Positions 34,063 through 42,107 of a DNA stretch of 64,000 nt are shown one piece after another (position 1 is the stretch's first letter; the number at the start of each line of letters is the position of its first letter). The DNA comes from Streptomyces cyanogenus (GTDB lineage Bacteria > Actinomycetota > Actinomycetes > Streptomycetales > Streptomycetaceae), in the NCBI RefSeq assembly GCF_017526105.1, contig NZ_CP071839.1, forward strand, positions 4,518,001 through 4,582,000. The letters are read 5' to 3'. A program made the translations under genes and the position numbers. The notes under the pieces were generated by a model that saw only the letters and a program-made list of their open reading frames with translations, did not search any database and was not told where the DNA came from.

Positions 34063-34995
34063 ATGTTGCGTCGCATTCTTTTGTCCGTCGCCGACCATAA
34101 GCGGGTCGAAAACGCCCTGCGGACGCCGGCGGCCGCGCGTGCGGTGGTCCAGCGGTTCGTCGCCGGCGAGACGGCGGCACAGGCCGTCGCCATGGGCTCG
34201 GCCCTGGCCACCGGGGGACTGGGCGTCACCTACAACTTCCTGGGCGAGTACCAGAGCGACCCGGAGCGGATCGAGCGGTCGTGCGACGCGTTCGTCGGCT
34301 TCGCGCGGTTGCTGGAGGACAGAGGCCTGGGCGGCCCGCAGAGCGAACTCTCGCTGAAACTGTCGGCCCTGGGGCAGCTGCACGGCCCCGACGGCCCCGC
34401 GCGCGCCCTCGACCGCGCGCGCCGCATCTGTACCGCCGCCCTGGCGGCGGGCGTGCTGGTCACCCTGGACATGGAGGACCACACGACCACCGACTCCACG
34501 CTGGAGATCGCGCGCGAGCTGCGCCGGGACTTCCCGCTGACCGGTGTGGCGGTGCAGGCCGCGCTGCGTCGCAGCCCGGCCGACTGCGCCGACCTGCGGG
34601 CCGCGGGGGCACGGGTACGGCTGGTGAAGGGCGCCTACCGGGAGCCGGACTCGGTGGCCCTGCGATCGCGTGCCGACGTCGACCGGGCATACGTGCGCTG
34701 CCTGCGCACGCTCTTCGAGGGCGATGCCCGTCCCCTGGTCGCGACCCACGATCCGCGCCTGATCGAGATCGGCTCCGAGCTGGCCCGGCGGCACGGCAGG
34801 AGCCCGCAGGGATTCGAGTACCAGATGCTCTTCGGAGTGCGCAGCGCCGAGCAGCGGCGCCTGGCCGCCGCCGGCCACTCCGTACGGGTCTATCTGCCCT
34901 TCGGTCCCGACTGGTACGGCTACTTCGCCCGCCGCCTGGCCGAACGCCCCGCCAACACCCTGTTCTTCCTGCGGGCTCTGGCACGCCCGGTCTGA
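34063..34995 (+). CDS. Proline dehydrogenase
   Basis: A 310-residue FAD-dependent PRODH with a (beta/alpha)8 barrel. Seen: LSLKLSALGQ, VTLDMEDHTTTDSTLEI, VRLVKGAYREPD (flavin-binding Lys), VATHDPRLIE, and YQMLFGVRSAEQRRLAAAGHSVRVYLPFGPDWYGYFARRLAE, the C-terminal substrate arginines. It oxidises proline to pyrroline-5-carboxylate. ATG 34063 is chosen because GAGG lies 6 bases upstream; an ATG at 34051 overlaps that site. It stands alone between divergent DinB and convergent DapA, with no P5C dehydrogenase next to it. That suggests making an imine or glutamate-semialdehyde precursor, rather than full proline catabolism; inference from context. Confidence 0.9.
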   Translation: MLRRILLSVADHKRVENALRTPAAARAVVQRFVAGETAAQAVAMGSALATGGLGVTYNFLGEYQSDPERIERSCDAFVGFARLLEDRGLGGPQSELSLKLSALGQLHGPDGPARALDRARRICTAALAAGVLVTLDMEDHTTTDSTLEIARELRRDFPLTGVAVQAALRRSPADCADLRAAGARVRLVKGAYREPDSVALRSRADVDRAYVRCLRTLFEGDARPLVATHDPRLIEIGSELARRHGRSPQGFEYQMLFGVRSAEQRRLAAAGHSVRVYLPFGPDWYGYFARRLAERPANTLFFLRALARPV

Positions 34996-35023
34996 TCGGC
35001 TGCCCGGCGCGCGTCCCGCGCTG

Positions 35024-35923
35024 TCAGGAGTGCGTCGCGCCGGGAGACGACAGCCCGGCCACCAGGTCGTCCAGCTGAGCGGCGAGCGCCTCGGACACCC
35101 GCGTCAGAGGCAGTCGGCATTCGGGGGATCTGATCAGCCCCAGCCGCCACAGGCAGTACTTCAGCGGCATCGGGTTCGCCTCGCGGAACAGGGCCGGAAT
35201 CAGCGGGCTGATGCTGCGCCAAGCCGTGCGGCCCTTCACCAGCCGCTCGCCCGCGATCGCGTCGGCGACCTCGACGAAGGTGGCCGTGGCCAGGTGCGCG
35301 GAGGCCAGGATGCCGCCGGCGGCACCGTTGGCGAGACTGGTGAAGTACAGCGGGTCCTCGCCGGTGAGCACGGCCAGATCCTGCGGGGCCCGCTCCAGCA
35401 GGTCGAGGCTCTGCACGATGTTGCCGGTGGCGTCCTTCACCGCGCGGATGTTGGGCACGGTCGCAGCCAGCTCCAGGAGAGCGTCGTTGGACAGGTTCAC
35501 ACCGGTGCGGTACGGCACGTTGTAGGCGATAAGGGTGCGTTCCGTCTCCCCGGCGACCGCCCGGAAGTGCTCCACCAGCCCGTCGGCGGAGGGCCGGTTG
35601 TAGTAGGGGGTGACCACCAGGTAGCCGGCCACGTTCATGGACTCGTACGCGGCGAGAGCGCTCGCCACGTGCCGGGTGGAATTGCCGCCGACGCCGACAT
35701 AGACGGGCAGTTCCCCGGCCACGGCGTCCAGGGTCGCCGCAACGACGGACTTCTGCTCGTCCGGTTCGATGGTCGGACTCTCACCGGTGGTACCCAGCAT
35801 GACGAGGCCGGCGATACCCGTATGCCGGTAGTGCTCCACCAGACGCCGCAGCGATACCAGATCGACGGCACCGTCGTAAAACGGTGTCACAAGCGGGAGA
35901 TATACGCCTTCCATCTGGTGCAC
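35024..35923 (-). CDS. dapA: 4-Hydroxy-tetrahydrodipicolinate synthase (DapA family)
   Basis: A 299-residue class I aldolase: LGTTGESPTIE (pyruvate carboxylate), YNVPYRTGVNL (catalytic Tyr), IRAVKDATGN (Schiff-base Lys). DapA condenses pyruvate with aspartate semialdehyde in the first step to diaminopimelate and lysine. A copy inside a cluster commonly boosts Lys/DAP supply or makes a related heterocycle. Two LysA-type decarboxylases (37306 and 49067) are encoded nearby, which fits a DAP/lysine-derived building block. GTG 35923 has AAGGG 7 bases upstream; an ATG 3 codons later lies too close to it. Related aldolases (e.g. NAL or KDG types) have the same fold, so substrate is not certain. Confidence 0.87.
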   Translation of the reverse strand: MHQMEGVYLPLVTPFYDGAVDLVSLRRLVEHYRHTGIAGLVMLGTTGESPTIEPDEQKSVVAATLDAVAGELPVYVGVGGNSTRHVASALAAYESMNVAGYLVVTPYYNRPSADGLVEHFRAVAGETERTLIAYNVPYRTGVNLSNDALLELAATVPNIRAVKDATGNIVQSLDLLERAPQDLAVLTGEDPLYFTSLANGAAGGILASAHLATATFVEVADAIAGERLVKGRTAWRSISPLIPALFREANPMPLKYCLWRLGLIRSPECRLPLTRVSEALAAQLDDLVAGLSSPGATHS

Positions 35924-36092
35924 CCGTTCGCCCTTCGCCCTGTGTCGGAAAAAAATCCGAGACCAATCGACGCGCGGCGCACGCTGCGCCGCCGGGCGAG
36001 CGTATCACCGGGTGACGCTCAAGTGACCTGCCTCGCAAGGGGCTTCAGCAGCAAAGATGTGCGACGTCGAGGCTGCGGCCGGTCCCGCGGGT

Positions 36093-36108
36093 GTCCCGCC
36101 GGCGAGAC
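36093..36108. promoter_or_regulatory. Second copy of the CGCCGGCG-core palindrome
   Basis: GTCCCGCCGGCGAGAC differs from the perfect palindrome at 18751-18766 by one base, and both copies are followed by ACACGG or ACGG-like sequence. It lies about 190 bases before the desaturase start and upstream of a candidate promoter. Proposed common operator for the LmbU-type regulator. Confidence 0.6.
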
Positions 36109-36220
36109 ACGGCGCACCACCGAGGCGCCTGCAATTCGGCACCGCGGGCTCTCGACAAATCCGCCTGCTTCTGCTTACAGGATTCCCTTCGCATTTCGCC
36201 CCTCCCCGCCCGGAACATGC

Positions 36221-36250
36221 TTGCGGGTTTCCGATTCGTCACGCCACAAT
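36221..36250 (+). promoter_or_regulatory. Candidate promoter of cassette A
   Basis: TTGCGG (36221-36226) and CACAAT (36245-36250) are spaced by 18 bases. A start near 36257 would leave a 25-base leader holding the GGGAGG ribosome binding site. Hexamer match only. Confidence 0.4.
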
Positions 36251-36267
36251 CACCGGCGTCGCCGAGA

Positions 36268-36273
36268 GGGAGG
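36268..36273 (+). promoter_or_regulatory. Ribosome binding site fixing a TTG start
   Basis: GGGAGG stands 8 bases before TTG 36282. It decides the start of the desaturase gene against earlier in-frame codons that would add about 75 unrelated residues. Confidence 0.7.
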
Positions 36274-36281
36274 AAAATAAA

Positions 36282-37274
36282 TTGAGTCAGGCAGTAGAGC
36301 CCGATCTCGATGGCTCCACCAATGTATTGCTGGCTCCGGTCCGGGGTAACGACGAACGCCGTTCTCTGCCGAAAACGATGTTCGAGAAGCGGCCGTCCGT
36401 GTTCACGGCGAAGTTCCTTCTGGCCCTGGCGATCGTCGCCGCCGCCTGGACCGCCGTGGCACTCCGGCCGACGTGGTGGGTCATCGCCGTCACGGTGGTC
36501 GTCAACGGACTGATGTACGCCCACCTCGTGGAGCTCCAGCACGAGACCCTGCACGAGCACGCCTACAACCGCCGCTCGCTGAACCGTCTCCTCGGTTTCC
36601 TGGCCGGCGCGCCCATGCTCAGCTCGTACTGGCACTACAAGCACGACCACCTGCGCCACCACGCCTACCTCGGCACGCCGCAGAACCAGGAGTTCTTCAA
36701 CTACCGCTTCGACGGCCTCGGCACCATACCCGGCTTCCTGCGGGGCGCCTATCACCTCGGCCGTTACGGCGACGTCGCCAAGGACATCGCACGCTCCGTG
36801 GTGGGCCGCACCAACCCCGGCATCACCAAGACCCTCGCGGCGAAGAAGATCCGCACGGAGTACCAGCTCTTCACGGTCCTCATCGTCGCGGCCGTCGCCT
36901 ACTCCGTGCTGGCCCGCGACCTGTACCTGGTCTGGGTCTGGGTGCTGCCCACCCTGCTCTTCGCCGAGCCGGCCCACTTCCTGATCGAACTGCCGGAGCA
37001 CTACGGTCTGAACACCCAGACCGACCCCAACGTCCTGTCCAACACCCGCACCATCAAGGCGGGTTGGTTCGCCAAGTGGTACACCAACGGCAACGACGTG
37101 CACACGGCGCACCACTTCCACCAGGGCGTGCCCATGGTCAACGTGCGGGCCCTGCACCAGGTGATCGAGGAGCGCGTGGAGACGGTCGCCCCGTCCTACT
37201 GGTCCTTCTACAAGGACGTCTTCACCGGCCGGATCACCTACCGGGACAGCTCCCAGAACTGCATGACCCGGTGA
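36282..37274 (+). CDS. Membrane fatty-acid-desaturase-like di-iron enzyme
   Basis: A 330-residue membrane enzyme of the fatty acid desaturase/hydroxylase superfamily. The three His boxes are present: HETLHEH (about 85), HDHLRHH (about 125) and HTAHH (about 275). Two or three hydrophobic pairs flank them (FLLALAIVAAAWTAVAL, VIAVTVVVNGLMYAH, FTVLIVAAVAYSVLA). Such enzymes use a di-iron centre to desaturate or hydroxylate unactivated C-H bonds. No fatty-acid ligase or ACP accompanies it here, so the substrate may be an amino-acid side chain or a product intermediate. First gene of cassette A, 31 bases before the PLP decarboxylase. The TTG start is set by a strong ribosome binding site. Confidence 0.88.
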   Translation: MSQAVEPDLDGSTNVLLAPVRGNDERRSLPKTMFEKRPSVFTAKFLLALAIVAAAWTAVALRPTWWVIAVTVVVNGLMYAHLVELQHETLHEHAYNRRSLNRLLGFLAGAPMLSSYWHYKHDHLRHHAYLGTPQNQEFFNYRFDGLGTIPGFLRGAYHLGRYGDVAKDIARSVVGRTNPGITKTLAAKKIRTEYQLFTVLIVAAVAYSVLARDLYLVWVWVLPTLLFAEPAHFLIELPEHYGLNTQTDPNVLSNTRTIKAGWFAKWYTNGNDVHTAHHFHQGVPMVNVRALHQVIEERVETVAPSYWSFYKDVFTGRITYRDSSQNCMTR

Positions 37275-37305
37275 CAGCGGGACCACGCGAAAGGAATCAC
37301 ACCTG

Positions 37306-38634
37306 ATGTCCGTCCAGACCGACTCGTCCCCGGGCCCCGCCCTGGAGCAGCTCAAGTTCCTGTCCCCGGCAGAGGTCCGCCACGTGGCCGAGACCTTCGG
37401 CACCCCGGTCTTCGTCTACGACGAGCAGCGCATCCGCGACGGGGTCGCCCTGCTGAAGGACCTCCCCAGCGCCTACGGACACACGATCCGTTACTCCCTC
37501 AAGGCGTCGCCGAGCGCCGCCGTGATCCGGCTCTTCGACAGCCTGGGAGTGCACTTCGACGCCAGCTCCGTGTGGGAGGTCATCCGTGCCGTCCGGGCCG
37601 GCGTGGCCCCGGAGAAGATCCTGATGACCGCGCAGGAGGCCGACTTCGGCTCCGCGGAGCTGCCCGACCTGATCCGCCGCGGCCTGCAGTTCGACGCCGG
37701 GTCGCTGCAGCAGCTCACCGAGTACGGCGAGGCCTTCCCCGGCACCGAGGTGTCCGTGCGCATCAACCCGGGCTTCGGCTCGGGCCTGGTCCGCCGGCTG
37801 ACCTCGGGCGGCCCCGACTCCAGCTTCGGCATCTGGCACGAGCAGGTGCCCGAGGTGAAGGCCATCGCCGAGCGCTACGACCTCACGGTCACCCGGCTCC
37901 ACGTGCACATCGGCTCCGGGCACCACGCCGACGTCCTCCTGCCGGCCGCGCGCCGCCTGCTGGAGATCGCCAAGGACTTCGGGGATGTGCGCGCCGTCGA
38001 CCTGGGCGGCGGCTACCGCATCACGGTGATGGCGGACGACCCCGAGTACGACCACTCCGAGTGGGCCGAGGAACTCGCCTCCGACCTGCGGCTGTTCGCC
38101 GAGCAGACGGGCCGCGAGCTGCACATGGAGATGGAGCCCGGCACCTTCCTCGTCGCGAACGCCGGATCGATCGTCGCCAAGGTCATCGACGTGGTGACCA
38201 CCGGCGACGAGGGCCGGCGGTTCGTGAAGATCAACGCCGGGCTCACCGAGATCCTCCGGCCCTCCTACTACGGCTCGCCGCACCCGGTGGTGGCCGTGAC
38301 CCGCGAGGGCGAACTGCCGCCCGAGGGCCCGCGCAGCGACGTGGCCGGCCACTGCTGCATCGCCGGTGACGTGCTGACCACCCGCCCCGGGTCGGTCGAG
38401 GAACTCAGCCCGGTGCGGCTGGGCGCGGTGGAGCCGGGCGACTACCTCGTCGTCGAGCGTTCCGGCGGCTACTGCGCCAGCATGTCGATGAAGAACTTCA
38501 ACTCCTACCCGGAGGCGCCCGAGGTGCTGCGCCGCCCGGACGGCTCCTTCACCCTCATCCGCGCCCGGCAGACCATCGACCAGCTGACGGCGAACGAGAT
38601 CATCCCCGACGACCTGAAGACGGAGGCGGTGTGA
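37306..38634 (+). CDS. PLP fold-type III amino acid decarboxylase (cassette A)
   Basis: A 442-residue alanine-racemase-fold decarboxylase of the LysA/ornithine decarboxylase group. PLP lysine in RYSLKASPS (about 65), HVHIGSGHH, DLGGGYRI (phosphate loop), EMEPGTFLV, and AGHCCIAGD, the active-site Cys/Asp segment supplied across the dimer. It removes the alpha-carboxylate of an amino acid to give an amine, or of diaminopimelate to give lysine. The Cys-centred substrate loop differs from standard LysA, so the substrate is probably special. ATG 37306 is preceded by AAAGGA. The next gene overlaps by 4 bases. A paralogue in the parallel cassette B (49067-50440) shares the fold but not the local motifs. 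Confidence 0.88.
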   Translation: MSVQTDSSPGPALEQLKFLSPAEVRHVAETFGTPVFVYDEQRIRDGVALLKDLPSAYGHTIRYSLKASPSAAVIRLFDSLGVHFDASSVWEVIRAVRAGVAPEKILMTAQEADFGSAELPDLIRRGLQFDAGSLQQLTEYGEAFPGTEVSVRINPGFGSGLVRRLTSGGPDSSFGIWHEQVPEVKAIAERYDLTVTRLHVHIGSGHHADVLLPAARRLLEIAKDFGDVRAVDLGGGYRITVMADDPEYDHSEWAEELASDLRLFAEQTGRELHMEMEPGTFLVANAGSIVAKVIDVVTTGDEGRRFVKINAGLTEILRPSYYGSPHPVVAVTREGELPPEGPRSDVAGHCCIAGDVLTTRPGSVEELSPVRLGAVEPGDYLVVERSGGYCASMSMKNFNSYPEAPEVLRRPDGSFTLIRARQTIDQLTANEIIPDDLKTEAV

Positions 38635-39605
38635 CGACCACCGTCCGGCAGCCGGGCGCCACGGCCCGGCTGAAGCCCACCTTCGACGGGGCCGCCCTCG
38701 CCGCCGAGCTCGACCAGGTCCGCCGGCACGCCTGGCAGCGCCAGCGCGTGTACGGCGACCAGATCGGCCAGGCCTCCAAGGTCGACTGGACCTGCCTGGC
38801 GCTGCGCAGCCCCGGCGGGGACGGCGATCGCACCGACCCCGGCGGCCCGGGCCCGGTCGACTTCGCCGACACCCCGTGGCTGGAGCGCACCCCGCAGGCC
38901 CGGGAGGTGCTGCGCAGCATCCCCGCACCGCTGCGCGCCGTTCGCTACATGGCGCTGGGCCCGGGCACGCACAGCCACCTGCACTTCGACACCAAGTACG
39001 GCCCGTCGTGGGGCGTGGCCCGGCTGCACGTGCCCATCACCACCAATCCGGACGCCCTTCTGCACCTCGACGGCGAGGAGCACTGCTGGCAGCCGGGCGA
39101 GTTCTGGTTCGGCGACTTCAGCCGCAACCACCAGGTGGGCAACGACGGCACGGAACCCCGGGTCCATCTGGTGATCGACTGCCTGGTGGTGCCGGAGCTG
39201 GCGGAGATCTTCCCCGATTCCTGGCGGGAGTTCCTGTTGGAGGGCGGTGCCGTACTGAACCGTCCGGCCACGCCGCTGCCCGGCTCTCCGAAGGAGTGGG
39301 AGTGTGCCTTCGAGGTGCCGGAGACCTTCACCGACTGGGAGGAGGAGGACGGGGCGTTCCTCGACCCGGCCGTGCCGCGGCGCCGCGCCACGGTGCACGC
39401 GGAGGAGGACCACCTGCTGCTCACCTACGAGGGAGCGGCGCCGGTCCGGCTGATTCACCTGGAGGACGGGGAGTTCCGCTACGCCGGGTGGTCGGAGGAG
39501 CGGACGGTACAACTGCACTGCGCGGGCGGTGAAGTTGTACTGCGCAGCAGAGTCGGCAGTACGGTGCGCACTCTGACCCTGCCGATGCTCCACCACCTGA
39601 GGTGA
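38631..39605 (+). CDS. Aspartyl/asparaginyl beta-hydroxylase-like Fe/2OG oxygenase
   Basis: A 324-residue protein with an AspH-type double-stranded beta-helix. Seen: THSHLHFDTKYGPSWGVARLHVPITTN (first iron His and 2OG region), EFWFGDFSRNHQVGNDGTEPRVHLVIDC (second iron His). This spacing matches bacterial AspH/proline-hydroxylase-like enzymes, which use two His ligands, Fe(II) and 2-oxoglutarate to hydroxylate a free or carrier-bound amino acid. The C-terminal 120 residues form an extra beta-rich part I do not recognise. GTG 38631 overlaps the decarboxylase stop by 4 bases; the FemAB-like gene follows by overlap or within a few bases. Substrate unknown, likely the decarboxylase product or its precursor. 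Confidence 0.82.
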   Translation: MTTTVRQPGATARLKPTFDGAALAAELDQVRRHAWQRQRVYGDQIGQASKVDWTCLALRSPGGDGDRTDPGGPGPVDFADTPWLERTPQAREVLRSIPAPLRAVRYMALGPGTHSHLHFDTKYGPSWGVARLHVPITTNPDALLHLDGEEHCWQPGEFWFGDFSRNHQVGNDGTEPRVHLVIDCLVVPELAEIFPDSWREFLLEGGAVLNRPATPLPGSPKEWECAFEVPETFTDWEEEDGAFLDPAVPRRRATVHAEEDHLLLTYEGAAPVRLIHLEDGEFRYAGWSEERTVQLHCAGGEVVLRSRVGSTVRTLTLPMLHHLR

Positions 39606-39607
39606 GG

Positions 39608-40777
39608 ATGAACTCCTTCGTCACGGCTACCGGGGGCATAGCCCCCGGTAGCTGGGACCGCCTGGTCGGTCCCCACATGTACGCGTCCTCCGGCTGGCTC
39701 TCCTTCTGCCACGGGGACGACCCCGGCCGCGTCGGCGCGGTGCACACCGGCAGTGCGGACCAGCCCCAGGCCGTGATGCCGGTGACGGCCGTCCGCAGCA
39801 TGGACAACTCCTTCTACCAGTGGCACGAGCACCTGACCGGTCTCGGTCTGCCGAGCCCCGGCGGCAAGGGGCTGATGGCAGGTCAGCACCGCGGCTACCA
39901 CACGCAGTTGCTGCACGCGCCGGACCTGTCCCACGACGAGGCCGCCGCCGCGCTCCTTCCCGAACTGCGCAAGCTGGCCGCCGAACCGCTGGTCCGGGAG
40001 CTCACCGAGGCTCCGGCCCCGGACCCGGTGCCGTGCGTGGCGATGTACCTGGACGAGCGTACGGTCGGGGCGTTCAGGCGGGCCGGCGTGACGGCGCCAC
40101 CGGTGCTGCTCCAGCTGGAGGCCTGGATCCCCGTGCCCGACGGCGGCTGGGAGGGCTATCTGGAGAGCCTCGGTTACAAGCGTTCCGTCCGGGTGCGCCG
40201 CGACCGCCGCCGGTTCGAGGAGGCCGGGTACCGCGTGGAGCACCTGACCCTGGAGGAGTGCTGCGAGGAGGCCGGTTACCTGCTCGCCTGCACCCAGCAC
40301 CGCTACGGTCACCCGGCCGACGCCACCGTGCTCGCGGAGTCCTTCGAGGACCAGGCCCGCGCGATGCGGGGCCGCACCGAGGTCTTCCTGGCCCGCACCG
40401 CCGACGGCCGGCCCATCGGCTTCTGCCTGTACTACGTGTGGGGCGACTCCCTCTACCTGCGCGCCGCCGGATTCGACTACGAGCACCTCGCCGGTGCCGC
40501 CGAGTACTTCAACGTCGTCTACTACCTGCCCCTGCAGCAGGCCTCGGAGCGCGGTGTGCGCCGCATGCACGCGGGCATCGAGGCAGCCGAGGCCAAGGCA
40601 CTGCGGGGCGGGCGGCTGCACGGGCTGTGGCTGCTGGACCTCAGCGAGGACAGCGTCCTTGAGGGACGCGACGAGCAGGTGGCCGCGGCCAACGCGCGCA
40701 CCCTGCGGGGGCTGGTCGGCGACTCGAAGACGGTGGCGGGCGCCCTCGCGGACCCCGGCCTGACGGAGCTTCTGTGA
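39608..40777 (+). CDS. FemAB/GNAT-like N-acyltransferase (cassette A)
   Basis: A 389-residue protein of the peptidoglycan-synthesis FemABX/GNAT superfamily (Pfam FEMABX_syn / Acetyltransf_6 style): VPDGGWEGYLESLGYKRSVRVRRDRRRFEEAGYRVEHLT, then FLARTADGRPIGFCLYYVWGDSLYLRAAGFDYEHLAGAAEYFNVVYYLPLQQASERGVRRMHAGIEA. The second half is the typical acyl-donor-binding GNAT unit. Family members transfer aminoacyl groups from tRNA, or acyl groups, to amines. It is predicted to aminoacylate or acylate a cassette A amine. ATG 39608 has GAGG 5 bases upstream; a GTG at 39602 overlapping the upstream stop is an equal alternative. It overlaps the MFS gene by 4 bases. A second copy of the family lies in cassette B (53000-54184). 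Confidence 0.8.
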   Translation: MNSFVTATGGIAPGSWDRLVGPHMYASSGWLSFCHGDDPGRVGAVHTGSADQPQAVMPVTAVRSMDNSFYQWHEHLTGLGLPSPGGKGLMAGQHRGYHTQLLHAPDLSHDEAAAALLPELRKLAAEPLVRELTEAPAPDPVPCVAMYLDERTVGAFRRAGVTAPPVLLQLEAWIPVPDGGWEGYLESLGYKRSVRVRRDRRRFEEAGYRVEHLTLEECCEEAGYLLACTQHRYGHPADATVLAESFEDQARAMRGRTEVFLARTADGRPIGFCLYYVWGDSLYLRAAGFDYEHLAGAAEYFNVVYYLPLQQASERGVRRMHAGIEAAEAKALRGGRLHGLWLLDLSEDSVLEGRDEQVAAANARTLRGLVGDSKTVAGALADPGLTELL

Positions 40778-42078
40778 GCGGGGGCGCGGGGCGCGTCCTG
40801 ACCGGCCGCTTCCTCAGGTTCTGGCTGATCCAGATCTGCGCGCAGGTCGGTGCCAAGGTGGCGCTGCTGTTCCTGCCGATGCTCGCCATCAGCGGCTACG
40901 CGGTCAGCCCGGCGGTGCTGGGCTTCCTCAACGCCCTCCAGTACTTCCCCGTCCTTGCGGTGGCCCTGCTCTTCGGCGGCGCCTTCGACCGCTGGGACCG
41001 CCGTACCTGTTTCGCCGCCGCCTACCTGGGCAACAGCGCGGCGCTGCTGCTGGTGCCGCTCTACGGCGACGGCGCGCACCGCGTCCTGGTGCTGGTCGGG
41101 GTGTGCACCGTCATGGGCTGCCTGGTGGCGTTCGCGGACATGTGCGCGCAGACGGTACCGCCGGACCTGGTGCCGCCGGAGCGACTCGTCGCGGCGAACG
41201 GCCGGCTGGAGTTCGTCTACTCCATGTGCCTGGTCGGCGCACCGGGCGCCGCGGGCCTGCTCTACGACCGCTTCGGCTCCGGCCCCGGGCTGGGGGTGAT
41301 CAGCGCGCTCTGTCTGGTGGCCGGCCTGCTGAGCCTGACCTTGCGCTTTCCCCGCCGCCCTGTGCCGAAGACCGGGGAGAAGTCGCGTGTGTGGGCCGCG
41401 ACGCTCTCCGGCATGGGTTTTCTGCTGCGCCACCCGATCCTGCGGGTGACGACCGTGCAGGCCGGCCTGTTCAACTTCCTCGAACAGGCGGTCCTGACGA
41501 TCTATCTGCTGCTCGCCGTGCGGATCTGGGGGCTGTCCCCCGGTTCGGTCGGCATGACGATCACCGTGGGCGGCGTGGGCACCGTGCTCGGAGCCGTGGT
41601 GGCCGGAGGCCGTGGCGGCCGGATGTCCACCGTGCGGGCTCTGGTGGCCGGCATGGGGCTGGCCTCCCTGACCCCGATGCTGCTCGTGTTCGCCACGGGT
41701 CCCCGCCTCGTGCTGATGACGATGGCGAGCGCGGCGTTCCTGATCTACGGCTTCGGAATGACGCTGTACAACGTGCACGCCGTCTCACTGCGCCAGATCC
41801 TCACCCCGCCCGACCGGCTCGGCAGCGTCTCGGCCGCCTACCGCTTCTTCGCGTTCGGGCCGATCGGACTCGGCGCTCTCCTCGGCGGATGGGCGGGCGG
41901 CTTCCTGGGCCTGCGCGCCTCCATGACCACCTTCGTCGCGCTGCTCGCCGTCAGCTTCGCCGTCTTCGCCGTCACGGTGCTGCGCCTGCGCGCCGAGATC
42001 GCCGGGGTGCTGCCGAACGAGTACGCCGCCGACCCGGCCGGTACCACGGACGAGGCTGCGGACTCCGCCCCGGTCTGA
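40774..42078 (+). CDS. MFS transporter (cassette A)
   Basis: A 434-residue membrane protein with about 12 hydrophobic segments and an MFS loop (GGAFDRWDRRTCFAAAYLG) after segment 2; related to MFS_3/enterobactin-exporter-like pumps. Predicted cytoplasmic-membrane exporter for the cassette A product or for self-protection. GTG 40774 overlaps the FemAB-like stop by 4 bases, and the ATP-grasp gene follows after 29 bases. Its place inside an enzyme operon, like the MFS in cassette B, suggests each cassette makes an exported compound. Confidence 0.87.
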   Translation: MSGGAGRVLTGRFLRFWLIQICAQVGAKVALLFLPMLAISGYAVSPAVLGFLNALQYFPVLAVALLFGGAFDRWDRRTCFAAAYLGNSAALLLVPLYGDGAHRVLVLVGVCTVMGCLVAFADMCAQTVPPDLVPPERLVAANGRLEFVYSMCLVGAPGAAGLLYDRFGSGPGLGVISALCLVAGLLSLTLRFPRRPVPKTGEKSRVWAATLSGMGFLLRHPILRVTTVQAGLFNFLEQAVLTIYLLLAVRIWGLSPGSVGMTITVGGVGTVLGAVVAGGRGGRMSTVRALVAGMGLASLTPMLLVFATGPRLVLMTMASAAFLIYGFGMTLYNVHAVSLRQILTPPDRLGSVSAAYRFFAFGPIGLGALLGGWAGGFLGLRASMTTFVALLAVSFAVFAVTVLRLRAEIAGVLPNEYAADPAGTTDEAADSAPV

Positions 42079-42107
42079 CCCTGCCACCCCCCTCGTGAGG
42101 TAACCCC

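Larger units (their letters stand above)
35924..36281. promoter_or_regulatory. Divergent promoter region between dapA-like gene and cassette A
   Basis: 358 bases without a gene. It holds two inverted repeats near the dapA-like start: TCGGA-N6-TCCGA (35945-35960) and a bulged GAGCGT..ACGCTC repeat (35998-36020). It also holds the shared 16-bp palindrome (36093-36108), a candidate promoter (36221-36250) and a strong ribosome binding site. An open frame through it continues in phase into the desaturase gene, but its residues do not resemble the family. Confidence 0.5.

Noticed and set aside
36057..36281. N-terminal extension of the desaturase by 75 residues
   Set aside because: The extension has no family likeness, spans the shared palindrome and candidate promoter, and GGGAGG fixes the TTG start at 36282.
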